A DNA stretch of 64,000 nt. Source: an uncultured Lactobacillus sp. (lineage in GTDB: Bacteria > Bacillota > Bacilli > Lactobacillales > Lactobacillaceae). Location of the stretch: positions 21,010 to 85,009 of the forward strand of contig NZ_CALYQV010000002.1 of the NCBI RefSeq assembly GCF_945290125.1, written 5' to 3'. This document shows, one piece after another, positions 55,872-63,730 of this stretch. The translations under genes were made by a program, and so were the position numbers. The notes beneath the pieces were generated by a model that had not been told where the DNA came from, did not search any database, and was given only the letters and a program-made list of their open reading frames with translations. Each line of letters begins with the position of its first letter. The first letter of the stretch is position 1.

Positions 55872-56840
55872 ATGAGCAAAAAAATTTTAATTTTACACAC
55901 TGGTGGTACCATTTCAATGTCAGAAGATGAAAATGGCAAAATTAAGCCCAACAGTCAAAATCCATTGGCTGATTTGTCTTTAAACGTTGATGATGACGTT
56001 CAATTAGTTACAGAAGAAATTTTTAATTTACCCTCACCCCATATGACTCCTGAACGCATGTTGCAACTTTCTTTGCGTATCCGCCAAGCTGAAGCAGAAG
56101 GCTTTTTTGGCGCAGTTGTAACTCACGGCACTGATACTTTAGAAGAAACAGCCTTATTTTTAGATCTAACCATCTCCAGCAAAATGCCTGTAGTAGTAAC
56201 CGGGGCCATGCGTTCTTCTAACGAAATTGGCAGCGATGGCCTGTACAATTTCAGGACTGCAATTATGGTGGCAAGCTCTGATGCTTCCATTGGTAAAGGT
56301 GTTGTAGTAGTCATGAATGATGAAATTCACCCGGCACGCTATGTCACTAAAACTCATACCACAAATGTAGCTACTTTTCGGACAGCCACTTTTGGTCCAA
56401 TTGGCGTTGTTTCAGAAGGTCACGTCAATTATGTGCAAACTATTAATCCGCAACAGCACTTACCTATTGATCATGTCGTTTCAAATGTCTATCTGGTGAA
56501 AGCATATGCAGGAATGGGACCAGAAATTTTTCAAGCCTTGGACAAACCAACAACTAATGGAATAGTTATTGAGGCTTTAGGTGCCGGCAACATGCCACCA
56601 CAAACACTGCCAGCATTGCAAAAATTGCTTGATAACGATATTCCGTTAGTATTAGTTTCACGCTGCTTTAACGGTATCGCTGAACCGGTTTATGACTACG
56701 AGGGCGGCGGTGTCGGTTTAGCCAAAATGGGTATTATCTTCTGCCGCGGCCTTAATGGCCAAAAGGCCAGAATTAAACTCTTAGTGGGACTAAGTGCCGG
56801 ACTTCATGGTGAACAATTAAAGAAATACATTAACAAATAA
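55872..56840 (+). CDS. ansA: Type I L-asparaginase
   Basis: Hydrolyses asparagine to aspartate and ammonia in the cytoplasm. 322 residues from the ATG at 55872 (MSKKILILHTGGTI), which has GGGAG about 10 nt upstream; the longer frame starts in untranslated sequence. The first catalytic Thr is in HTGGTISM and the second in the THGTDTLEETA motif, with the following Lys region. No signal peptide, so the cytoplasmic type I group. Ends at a terminator. Its gene stands between the CMD gene and the TetR-LepA operon. Confidence 0.9.
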   Translation: MSKKILILHTGGTISMSEDENGKIKPNSQNPLADLSLNVDDDVQLVTEEIFNLPSPHMTPERMLQLSLRIRQAEAEGFFGAVVTHGTDTLEETALFLDLTISSKMPVVVTGAMRSSNEIGSDGLYNFRTAIMVASSDASIGKGVVVVMNDEIHPARYVTKTHTTNVATFRTATFGPIGVVSEGHVNYVQTINPQQHLPIDHVVSNVYLVKAYAGMGPEIFQALDKPTTNGIVIEALGAGNMPPQTLPALQKLLDNDIPLVLVSRCFNGIAEPVYDYEGGGVGLAKMGIIFCRGLNGQKARIKLLVGLSAGLHGEQLKKYINK

Positions 56841-56850
56841 AATATGTGTT

Positions 56851-56878
56851 AAAACCAGCTGCATAGGTAGCTGGTTTT
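56851..56878 (+). terminator. Terminator of asparaginase gene
   Basis: AAAACCAGCT / AGCTGGTTTT with an 8-nt loop followed by T residues. Confidence 0.88.
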
Positions 56879-56882
56879 TTGC

Positions 56883-56925
56883 TTGCAAAAATTGACAATT
56901 ATTTGTAAAATGACCGTTGGTCATT
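56883..56925 (+). promoter_or_regulatory. Promoter and TetR operator of the tetR-lepA2 operon
   Basis: TTGCAA (56883-56888) and TAAAAT (56906-56911) are 17 nt apart. The perfect dyad AATGACC-GTT-GGTCATT (56909-56925) begins inside the -10 box and covers the start site. The next gene encodes a TetR regulator, so self-repression is very likely. Confidence 0.65.
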
Positions 56926-56930
56926 ATTGA

Positions 56931-57617
56931 ATGAAAGGAGTAGAAAATATTATTATGTATGTCTTGACTCCCAAAGAAAAAGAAGCCAAAAAGCAGCTAA
57001 TAGCAGCTGCTGCCAGTAAATTATTTCAAAAAAATGATTTTAACCAAATATCGATGGCGCAAATTGCGCATGAATCCGGTGTAGCCAAAGGCACACTATT
57101 TAATTATTTTAAAACCAAAGAAAACATCTTTATGTATCTGCTGCTTTCCGGTTATCAAGACTACCTTAAGGAAGTGCTCCAGCGTTTCCAAAAAGCTGAA
57201 AATATCACTTCTTGGAATGATTTTGCTGCTTTTTTACTAGAACAAAATCACTTGTTAATTCATCAAAGGCCCGATTTATTACGGCTTAACGCATTACGGG
57301 GGCCAATTTTAGAAGCAGCGGCAGACAGAGAACAAACTTTAGCTGGTCGGGAAAAGTTATATGAAATAAATCGGCAATTGGGTCAGGCAATTTCTGAAAG
57401 AATTATTCTATTAGATGTTAAACAGGCCAGTCACCTTTTTATTATTCAAAGCGCCATAATTAGCGGACTCATGAACATGATGAATCTGGACGAATTTCAT
57501 CATGATCAGTTACCAGTTGATTTTAAAGGATTTCAAATTGATCTCGAACAAGAAGCCAATCAAATAATGTTATTTTACTTGCAAGGATTACAACAAAAAC
57601 TGGAGGGAACCAAATAA
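56931..57617 (+). CDS. TetR-family transcriptional regulator
   Basis: 228 residues in the longest form. An N-terminal TetR helix-turn-helix (FNQISMAQIAHESGVAKGTLFNYF) is followed by a helical ligand-binding domain. Two starts are possible: ATG 56931, which has no ribosome binding site, and ATG 56955, which has AAAGGAG but 14 nt away. It lies 1 nt before a LepA-like GTPase gene, and its dyad operator overlaps their common promoter. It therefore most likely controls itself and that GTPase in response to an unknown small molecule. Confidence 0.87.
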   Translation: MKGVENIIMYVLTPKEKEAKKQLIAAAASKLFQKNDFNQISMAQIAHESGVAKGTLFNYFKTKENIFMYLLLSGYQDYLKEVLQRFQKAENITSWNDFAAFLLEQNHLLIHQRPDLLRLNALRGPILEAAADREQTLAGREKLYEINRQLGQAISERIILLDVKQASHLFIIQSAIISGLMNMMNLDEFHHDQLPVDFKGFQIDLEQEANQIMLFYLQGLQQKLEGTK

Positions 57618-57618
57618 A

Positions 57619-59433
57619 ATGAAACTTGCGAATATCAGAAATTTTGCCATAATTGCTCATATTGATCATGGTAAATCGACCTTAGCTGACAGAATTATGG
57701 AACAAACTGATACTGTGAGCAAAAGGCAATTAAGTGACCAACTACTCGACAGCATGGAAGTTGAACAAGCGCATGGAGTAACAGTTAAGTCACGATCTGT
57801 ACGTAACTTTTATCAAGCAGACAATGGTCAAGAATATGAATATAATCTAATCGATACTCCGGGACACGTTGATTTTTCTTACGAAGTTTCTAAAAGTCTG
57901 GCTGCCAGCGATGGTGCTATTTTATTAGTTGACGCAACCCAAGGCGTACAAGCACAAACGGTAGCTAATTTACGTTTAGCTTTAAAGCATAACTTAACAA
58001 TCATTCCAGTTATTAACAAGATTGATAATGCAGCTGCCGACGTAGCAGCAACAGAAGCTCAAATACGTGCTTTGCGCCCAGAATTTGCGCATATGGACAT
58101 TTTAAAAATTTCTGCTAAAACCGGGGAAAATGTTCACCAGGTCTTAGAAGCTATTTATCAAAAAATCCTGGCTCCTCAAGGAAACCCAGATGCACCCCTT
58201 AAGGCCTTGATTTTTGACTCGCAATACGATTCCTATCAGGGAATTATTGCCGATGTCAGACTAATCGACGGCCAGTTAAAAAATCAGCAAAAATTGGAAT
58301 TAATGCAGGGCGTGAGTAAATTTAATGCTCAAGCAGTGGGAATCTTCACGCCAGATATGAAGCCGGTAAAGGAATTAAATGCGGGAGAAGTCGGCTATAT
58401 TGTGACTGGGATTAAGGATGTTGCCAGCGTTCAGGTTGGCGATACCTTAACCGCTGCAGAAAATCCTACTAAAAATGCCATTCCGCACTTTAAGCCAGCG
58501 CAGTCAATGGTTTATGCCGGTTTTTATCCTAAAGGAAATACCAGCTATGAGGCTTTAAAGCAGGCTATTAGTAAGCTAGCTCTCAATGATTCAGCTTTTC
58601 ATTACACCCCAGAACAGTCTGAAGCTCTCGATGCCAGCTTTCGTTGCGGCTTCTTAGGTATTTTCCATTTGCAAATAATCCAGGAGCGACTGCGCGATGA
58701 ATATCATGTAGAAGTGTTGACAACCGCACCGAATGCCACCTACCACGTTTATCTCAAGCAGCCTCAGCCTAAGCAGGAATACCTCACCATCACTAACCCG
58801 GCGAAATTTCCTAATTTTTCTGAAATTGATTATGTTACCGAATCTTATGTTAAGGCAGTAATCACTACCCCAAATGAATACTTGGGTGCAGTCATGAAAT
58901 TATGTGACCAGCATTTTGGGGAAATGGTAGACTTGGACAATCAACAAGATTTAGTCACATTAACGTACAAATTGCCTGTGTCTGAAATTGCCTATGACTT
59001 TTTCAACAGCTTAAAATCAATTACTCACGGCTTTGCGACTCTTGATACTGAATTTTTGGATTACGAACTAGTGGATGTAGTTAAAATTCAAATTCAGATT
59101 AATTATGCCGCTGTTGATGCTCTCGACATTATTGTGCCACGGCAAAAAGCCGATTTAATTGCTCATAAGTTAGTTAAAAAATTAAAATATACGGTTCCGC
59201 GTCGTTTATACCCAATGCCTGTGCAGGCAGTGGTGGAAAACAAGTCAATTGCTAGAGTTGACGTGCCACCTTTACGTAAAAATGCGGCTGTTAATGGCGA
59301 AAAAAGAAGTATCTCGAAGAAACAACAACTTTTACGCAGACAAAGTTTAAATAAGAGACAAGCCGTTAAAAGTGACATTAAGTTGCCGCAAAGTGTCTTC
59401 GATGCTATCTTAAATATTAATGAACCGGATTAA
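57619..59433 (+). CDS. Divergent LepA/EF-4-like ribosomal GTPase (LepA paralogue)
   Basis: 604 residues with the LepA domain plan. The G domain has P-loop AHIDHGKST, DTPGH, NKID and a SAK-like motif. Domain II, two EF-G-like domains (III and V) and a LepA-type C-terminal domain with basic helix (KKQQLLRRQSLNKRQAVKSD) follow. It lacks the EF-G domain IV. It departs from canonical LepA in the switch I region: the near-invariant ERERGITIK is EQAHGVTVK. The C-terminal VDIPQEAF pattern is altered to IKLPQSVF. It is thus probably a second, specialised EF-4 rather than the housekeeping copy, and it is under TetR control. GGAGGG precedes the ATG. Confidence 0.85.
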   Translation: MKLANIRNFAIIAHIDHGKSTLADRIMEQTDTVSKRQLSDQLLDSMEVEQAHGVTVKSRSVRNFYQADNGQEYEYNLIDTPGHVDFSYEVSKSLAASDGAILLVDATQGVQAQTVANLRLALKHNLTIIPVINKIDNAAADVAATEAQIRALRPEFAHMDILKISAKTGENVHQVLEAIYQKILAPQGNPDAPLKALIFDSQYDSYQGIIADVRLIDGQLKNQQKLELMQGVSKFNAQAVGIFTPDMKPVKELNAGEVGYIVTGIKDVASVQVGDTLTAAENPTKNAIPHFKPAQSMVYAGFYPKGNTSYEALKQAISKLALNDSAFHYTPEQSEALDASFRCGFLGIFHLQIIQERLRDEYHVEVLTTAPNATYHVYLKQPQPKQEYLTITNPAKFPNFSEIDYVTESYVKAVITTPNEYLGAVMKLCDQHFGEMVDLDNQQDLVTLTYKLPVSEIAYDFFNSLKSITHGFATLDTEFLDYELVDVVKIQIQINYAAVDALDIIVPRQKADLIAHKLVKKLKYTVPRRLYPMPVQAVVENKSIARVDVPPLRKNAAVNGEKRSISKKQQLLRRQSLNKRQAVKSDIKLPQSVFDAILNINEPD

Positions 59434-59454
59434 ATTAAAGCCTTAAGCAAACTA

Positions 59455-59486
59455 AAAACGCGAAATTTTAAAATATTTCGCGTTTT
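59455..59486. terminator. Bidirectional terminator
   Basis: AAAACGCGAAAT / ATTTCGCGTTTT with an 8-nt loop between the LepA-like gene and MFS gene B. Confidence 0.88.
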
Positions 59487-59509
59487 ATTTTGTTTATTTT
59501 ATTTATTGT

Positions 59510-60706
59510 TTATTTTCTTTTTGCACTATTAGCATCTGGCAGTGCCAAAACAAAAAATGCTGTTGTGAAGGACAAACCAGCTTGAATCATAAATGTTAAG
59601 CCATAATTTTGTCCAGCAATTGAAGAAATGACAACTGGTAAAATATATGATAGCAAAGTAGATGTCATACCAACAATACCACCAGCACTACCAGCATATT
59701 TTGGCCCTATTTCTGGAAATGAAATAATCATTGATTGCAAAATTGGACCAGCTGAAGCACCAAACAATCCACCAAGTACTAAGTCTACAATTAAAAGACC
59801 GTTACCAGATAAGTATGCAACCATAAACATTGCTAAGGCCGAAACGGTGACAAAGACTACCATTATTGGTTTAGCTTTTTTCATCTTGCCAATAATTGCT
59901 GGCCCAAGCATAGCCCCAATCAGACTACCAATCTCTGCAACAGATGCAATTGCATTAGCACCAGTTGGTGTCATTGCTTTGCCATTAATTAAAGCCTGTG
60001 GCAAAATCCCTGTAAATGACATGGAAGCAGCTTGACCAATACCCCCGGCAATCGCAACTAACCAGGTCTTTTTACTTTTAACAGCAATATTAATATATTT
60101 TGTTACTGGTTCTGAAGGAGGAATTTTTTCTCCTTTAGGAGCATCTTTAATAAACAGCACCCAGCAAATTGACAAAACGAGTAACAATGTTGAGGAGAAC
60201 ATATAAGCTGCTCTAACACTAGAAAATAACGGTCCCGTTAATTGCGAAAGAATAATTCCAATGCTGGCTGAAGCAAAAAACATGCCCATTGCTAAATTAG
60301 TATCTTGTTTAAACCAAATACCAAAAATTTTAATTGTATTGGTACTTAAAATTGACATGTAGACGCCAAACAGCAATAGCATAACCATCATCATAGCAAA
60401 ATTAGTTGCTATTAAACGACCATAGGCACCAATAATTGAAATAATGCATCCTACAGTTACAACCTTTTTAGCACCAAATCTATCTGCCAAAGATCCTGCT
60501 GGTAAACTTAAAACTACAGCCACCAACATGGGAGCCATTAGCAAACTTGAAAATTGAGCAGTTGAAATGTGTAAAGCAGGCATAATTTGTGTTGCCAGTA
60601 CAGAAACCTGAAATTGAATATAGTTACTAGCCACGTCCATTAAGCATACTATTGCTAGAATAACCCAACGATAACTAGAAAGACGAGGCATTTGTTTTTC
60701 TTCCAT
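59510..60706 (-). CDS. MFS transporter of module B
   Basis: 398 residues, ~12 membrane helices, with GSLADRFGAKK after helix 2. It aligns along its length with the module A carrier (same LSSYRWVILAIV start and same LLLFGVYM and IKIFGIWFKQDTNLAMG segments). It lies 26 nt downstream of the reductase gene and ends the two-gene operon. Presumably it carries the reductase substrate; the differences from copy A suggest a different but related compound. Confidence 0.85.
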   Translation of the reverse strand: MEEKQMPRLSSYRWVILAIVCLMDVASNYIQFQVSVLATQIMPALHISTAQFSSLLMAPMLVAVVLSLPAGSLADRFGAKKVVTVGCIISIIGAYGRLIATNFAMMMVMLLLFGVYMSILSTNTIKIFGIWFKQDTNLAMGMFFASASIGIILSQLTGPLFSSVRAAYMFSSTLLLVLSICWVLFIKDAPKGEKIPPSEPVTKYINIAVKSKKTWLVAIAGGIGQAASMSFTGILPQALINGKAMTPTGANAIASVAEIGSLIGAMLGPAIIGKMKKAKPIMVVFVTVSALAMFMVAYLSGNGLLIVDLVLGGLFGASAGPILQSMIISFPEIGPKYAGSAGGIVGMTSTLLSYILPVVISSIAGQNYGLTFMIQAGLSFTTAFFVLALPDANSAKRK

Positions 60707-60732
60707 ATTTACTTTCTCCTTCTAAAAGCAAA

Positions 60733-62220
60733 TTAATTTTCAGCGGCGTTTTTACCAGCTAGTCGTCCAAAAGTTTGAGCCCGGCTACATGCTAGACCCG
60801 GGACACGATCAGGATAACTACCCCAGAAAAAGCCACCACTGGCATTACCTGCCGCATATAAATGAGGAATTGCATTACCCTTTTTATCAATAACTTGCAT
60901 GTTAGTGTTAATCCGTAATCCATCAAGAGTAGCTAATAAGCGACCGCCCAAAATTATGCCATAGTATGGACCCTTTTCAATTGGAAACATTCGATAAGGT
61001 TCCTTACCAAAATCGCTATCTTCTTTGTTTTGGCATAGCTGATTGTAGCGCTCAACACTTCTGACTAAGTTATTTTCCGGTAATTGCAGTTTAGCGGCCA
61101 ATTTTTTAATACTATCTGCTTTTTGTGCTGTCCCATCATCAAGTCGGCGCTGAACTTCAGCTTTAGCACCCTCTGTATCATATATTCCTGGCCAATTTAG
61201 TCTTGAACAGCCTAATGTATGAAACTGTTCTAAATGATCCATTATTTCTTCATTCCAAATAACAGCTTCTAAATAACCGGGTTGTTTTGCTGCACTATTG
61301 ATGTCAAATTGATATGGTTCACTTTCATTTCCGAATCTTTCACCCTGTAAGTTAACTTTTAAAAACGGGTATGATCCGAGCCAAAAGTAGCCAAACCCAC
61401 GATAATCCACTACATAGTGATCTTCTGCATTTGTACCTACTTTGACACCGCCTCGATCGAAAATGGTTTCTGCTGGTTCTTCATCACGGGCTGCTCCAAT
61501 TTTAAGACCAGCGATGATACCTGACCCGTCATCACGTGGGCCATCAGAATAAACATTCTTCTTTAGTCCAAATGGATTCCATTTCGCCATCAGACTCTTG
61601 TTTCCACCATATCCGCCAGTACAGATAATAACGCCTTTATTAGCATAATATTCCGTTTTTTGGCCGTTGTGACGATCACTGGCAACAATGCCTATAACTT
61701 TACCTTCATCATTAGTAATCAAATCTTCCAACTTGGTATTATATTGTAAAGTCACCCCTAATTCTTGAGCTTCATTAATTACCCAAGAACCATAGTGAGC
61801 CCAATCAGTATCATCCTCATTTGCAATCACATTTTCGACTGGAAAAGCAGTATTGATAAGAGTTTCATATCTCGCATCCGGTTGAGCCATAATGTGACCG
61901 CCATTAGGTTTTAAAACATTATCTTCAAGCCAATTTACAGTCTCAGCACTATTATTAACCCATTTCCATAAAAGACGTTGATCAACATTAGACTGAGCAA
62001 ATAAAGTTAAAAAATTAATCAACTTTGCTTTGTCTATTTTTATGCCAGCCTTTTTTTGTGCATTACTGTCTACTGCAGCAATTGATGAGCGATATAAATA
62101 TTTTGAATCACCCATTTTATCAATTAACAAAACTTTCGCACCTTTTTCAGCTGCAGTACAAGCAGCCATTCCACCAGAATTGCTTGCTCCCGCTACGATT
62201 ACGTCATAATTGCTTTCCAT
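60733..62220 (-). CDS. FAD_binding_2 flavoprotein reductase of module B
   Basis: 495 residues from the ATG at 62220, chosen because it gives the same N-terminus (MESNYDVIVAGASNSGG) as the module A enzyme; the longer frame adds 12 residues without support. Motifs: FAD-binding GASNSGGMAA, CTGGYGGN and GGFFWGSYPDRVPGL. There is no FMN_bind domain. Unlike module A, no FMN_bind reductase gene is in this operon, so electrons must come from elsewhere, possibly from the 47042-48907 protein. A LysR gene precedes it on the same strand. Confidence 0.85.
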   Translation of the reverse strand: MESNYDVIVAGASNSGGMAACTAAEKGAKVLLIDKMGDSKYLYRSSIAAVDSNAQKKAGIKIDKAKLINFLTLFAQSNVDQRLLWKWVNNSAETVNWLEDNVLKPNGGHIMAQPDARYETLINTAFPVENVIANEDDTDWAHYGSWVINEAQELGVTLQYNTKLEDLITNDEGKVIGIVASDRHNGQKTEYYANKGVIICTGGYGGNKSLMAKWNPFGLKKNVYSDGPRDDGSGIIAGLKIGAARDEEPAETIFDRGGVKVGTNAEDHYVVDYRGFGYFWLGSYPFLKVNLQGERFGNESEPYQFDINSAAKQPGYLEAVIWNEEIMDHLEQFHTLGCSRLNWPGIYDTEGAKAEVQRRLDDGTAQKADSIKKLAAKLQLPENNLVRSVERYNQLCQNKEDSDFGKEPYRMFPIEKGPYYGIILGGRLLATLDGLRINTNMQVIDKKGNAIPHLYAAGNASGGFFWGSYPDRVPGLACSRAQTFGRLAGKNAAEN

Positions 62221-62352
62221 TTTTACCAACTCTTTCTTTAAATATATTTTGTGCACACTCTTAAAGTAGCATGTTAATTTGGTAATTAGGCAAGCACATT
62301 AAAATGTAAAATAACAAACTGGAATGCTTGAAATATTTCGGTTTTTAGCAGC

Positions 62353-62392
62353 AAAAAAGCTCGTCAACCTTTTGCCAATAGATTAACGAGCT
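62353..62392 (-). terminator. Terminator of LysR gene B
   Basis: AGCTCGT / ACGAGCT with a long loop and T run on the minus strand. Confidence 0.78.
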
Positions 62393-62420
62393 ACTTTTAA
62401 TCTTCAAACTATTTATGGAA

Positions 62421-63308
62421 TTAAATAGTCCATTTTACCGCATTTTTAAAAACTTGAATTACTTTGTCAATATCAATATTTCTAACAGCAGACTTCATAT
62501 AAGCAATGCCATATGGCGGTATTTTGTGGCAGTCAAGTGGTAAATATTTAACTTCATTTGCATTATAATCTGCAATAAAATTGGGTAAGATACCATACCC
62601 CCAATTTGCTTTAACATATATTCCCATTTTAAAGAAATCACTGACAAACCTTATATGCTTCACATTCATATTTGCAATTAATTCATTTTGCGTTTGAAAG
62701 CTTAACGAATTTGTCGGATTAAATAAAAATATATTTTGTTGCTGTAAATCTTTTAAAGTAACTTTTTCTTTTTTACTTAGTATAGAATTTGAAGGACACA
62801 TCACTACAAAATGTCCCTCAATTAAGGGCTCAAAACTAATATTCTTAATTGCCTCTACACTATCACGCGAAACAAGACAAATGTCTACATGATGATTTAA
62901 AATTTCAGAAATTGAATAATTTAATACATCGATAAAGCGTATATCAAGACTTTTATCAATTTTATGCAATTCATGCAAAACAACCGGCATTAGGTCTTCT
63001 TCTAACGGAATATTGCAAACCCCTATTCTTAAAGAGTTTCCAATTTTATTTTTATTGCTTCTAAGGTAATCCTTGGCATAATCCATGTCATCAACCACAT
63101 TACGGGCTACTTTATAAAAATATCTGCCCGCATCTGTTAGTGAGATTCGATGATGCTCACGAACTATTAATGTCACTTCAAGCTCGTTTTCTAGATCCTT
63201 AATATTTTTTGAAACAGCTGGTTGAGTAAAATTCAAAGCTTCTGCTGCAATAGTAAAACTCGAGTTATCAACCGCTTTAACAAAACAATGTAATTGTGTA
63301 AAATTCAT
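62421..63308 (-). CDS. LysR-family regulator of module B
   Basis: 295 residues. The helix-turn-helix (MNFTQLHCFVKAVDN, LNFTQPAVSKNIKDLE) is nearly the same as that of LysR A, so the two may read similar DNA sites. The effector domain (about 90-290) is more different, as expected if each senses its own compound. It precedes reductase B and MFS B, separated from them by its own terminator. Confidence 0.9.
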   Translation of the reverse strand: MNFTQLHCFVKAVDNSSFTIAAEALNFTQPAVSKNIKDLENELEVTLIVREHHRISLTDAGRYFYKVARNVVDDMDYAKDYLRSNKNKIGNSLRIGVCNIPLEEDLMPVVLHELHKIDKSLDIRFIDVLNYSISEILNHHVDICLVSRDSVEAIKNISFEPLIEGHFVVMCPSNSILSKKEKVTLKDLQQQNIFLFNPTNSLSFQTQNELIANMNVKHIRFVSDFFKMGIYVKANWGYGILPNFIADYNANEVKYLPLDCHKIPPYGIAYMKSAVRNIDIDKVIQVFKNAVKWTI

Positions 63309-63730
63309 TTTATAATCCTATTTATAACTATATTTAAACTAATTATATAACTATTGTAAGGCTTTTTAAAAAGTATCTTGTGTTTATAAAATGAGCTATT
63401 AACTCGACAGATATAATTGTCTAATTTTTATTTTTCCTAATCCACAATTATTCAATTAACACTAATTTCATTTATTAAAAATATATAAAAATCAGGATAG
63501 TATAAATCAATTTAAACCTGATAGCATATATGCTACTATGCTAAAGAAACAGAGAAATTATGATTAAAGAAGTTATCTTTGGATATTATGATAAAAAGAG
63601 TTTAGAAAATTTTTACAGGTAAATTGTAAAATGAAGTTGAACACTTGCCCTGATTAAAAAATAAAAAAAGTCCATTGGACTTCTCTGATAGAATGTAATT
63701 AACCCAATCAATTCTAGAAAGAAGTTTCCA
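63309..63730. other. Intergenic region with possible truncated gene and left end of an IS30-type element
   Basis: 422 bases. The first ~250 are AT-rich and hold only a short palindrome (TAGCATATATGCTA, about 63524-63537). A 20-codon reading frame follows at 63560-63622. The probable left end of the insertion sequence is near 63615-63640, with a small inverted repeat AAGTCC/GGACTT at about 63668-63683 ahead of the transposase start. Confidence 0.45.
63560..63622 (+). pseudogene. Possible gene fragment cut by the insertion sequence
   Basis: The ATG at 63560 opens 20 codons (MIKEVIFGYYDKKSLENFYR) ending at a TAA that probably lies in the insertion-sequence terminus. It could be the first residues of a gene interrupted by the element, or a chance frame; the sequence beyond the element is outside the window. 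Confidence 0.25.

Noticed and set aside
62257-62420. LysR dyad upstream of reductase B
   Set aside because: Only weak TTAAT/ATTAG similarity is present; nothing comparable to the dyad upstream of reductase A.
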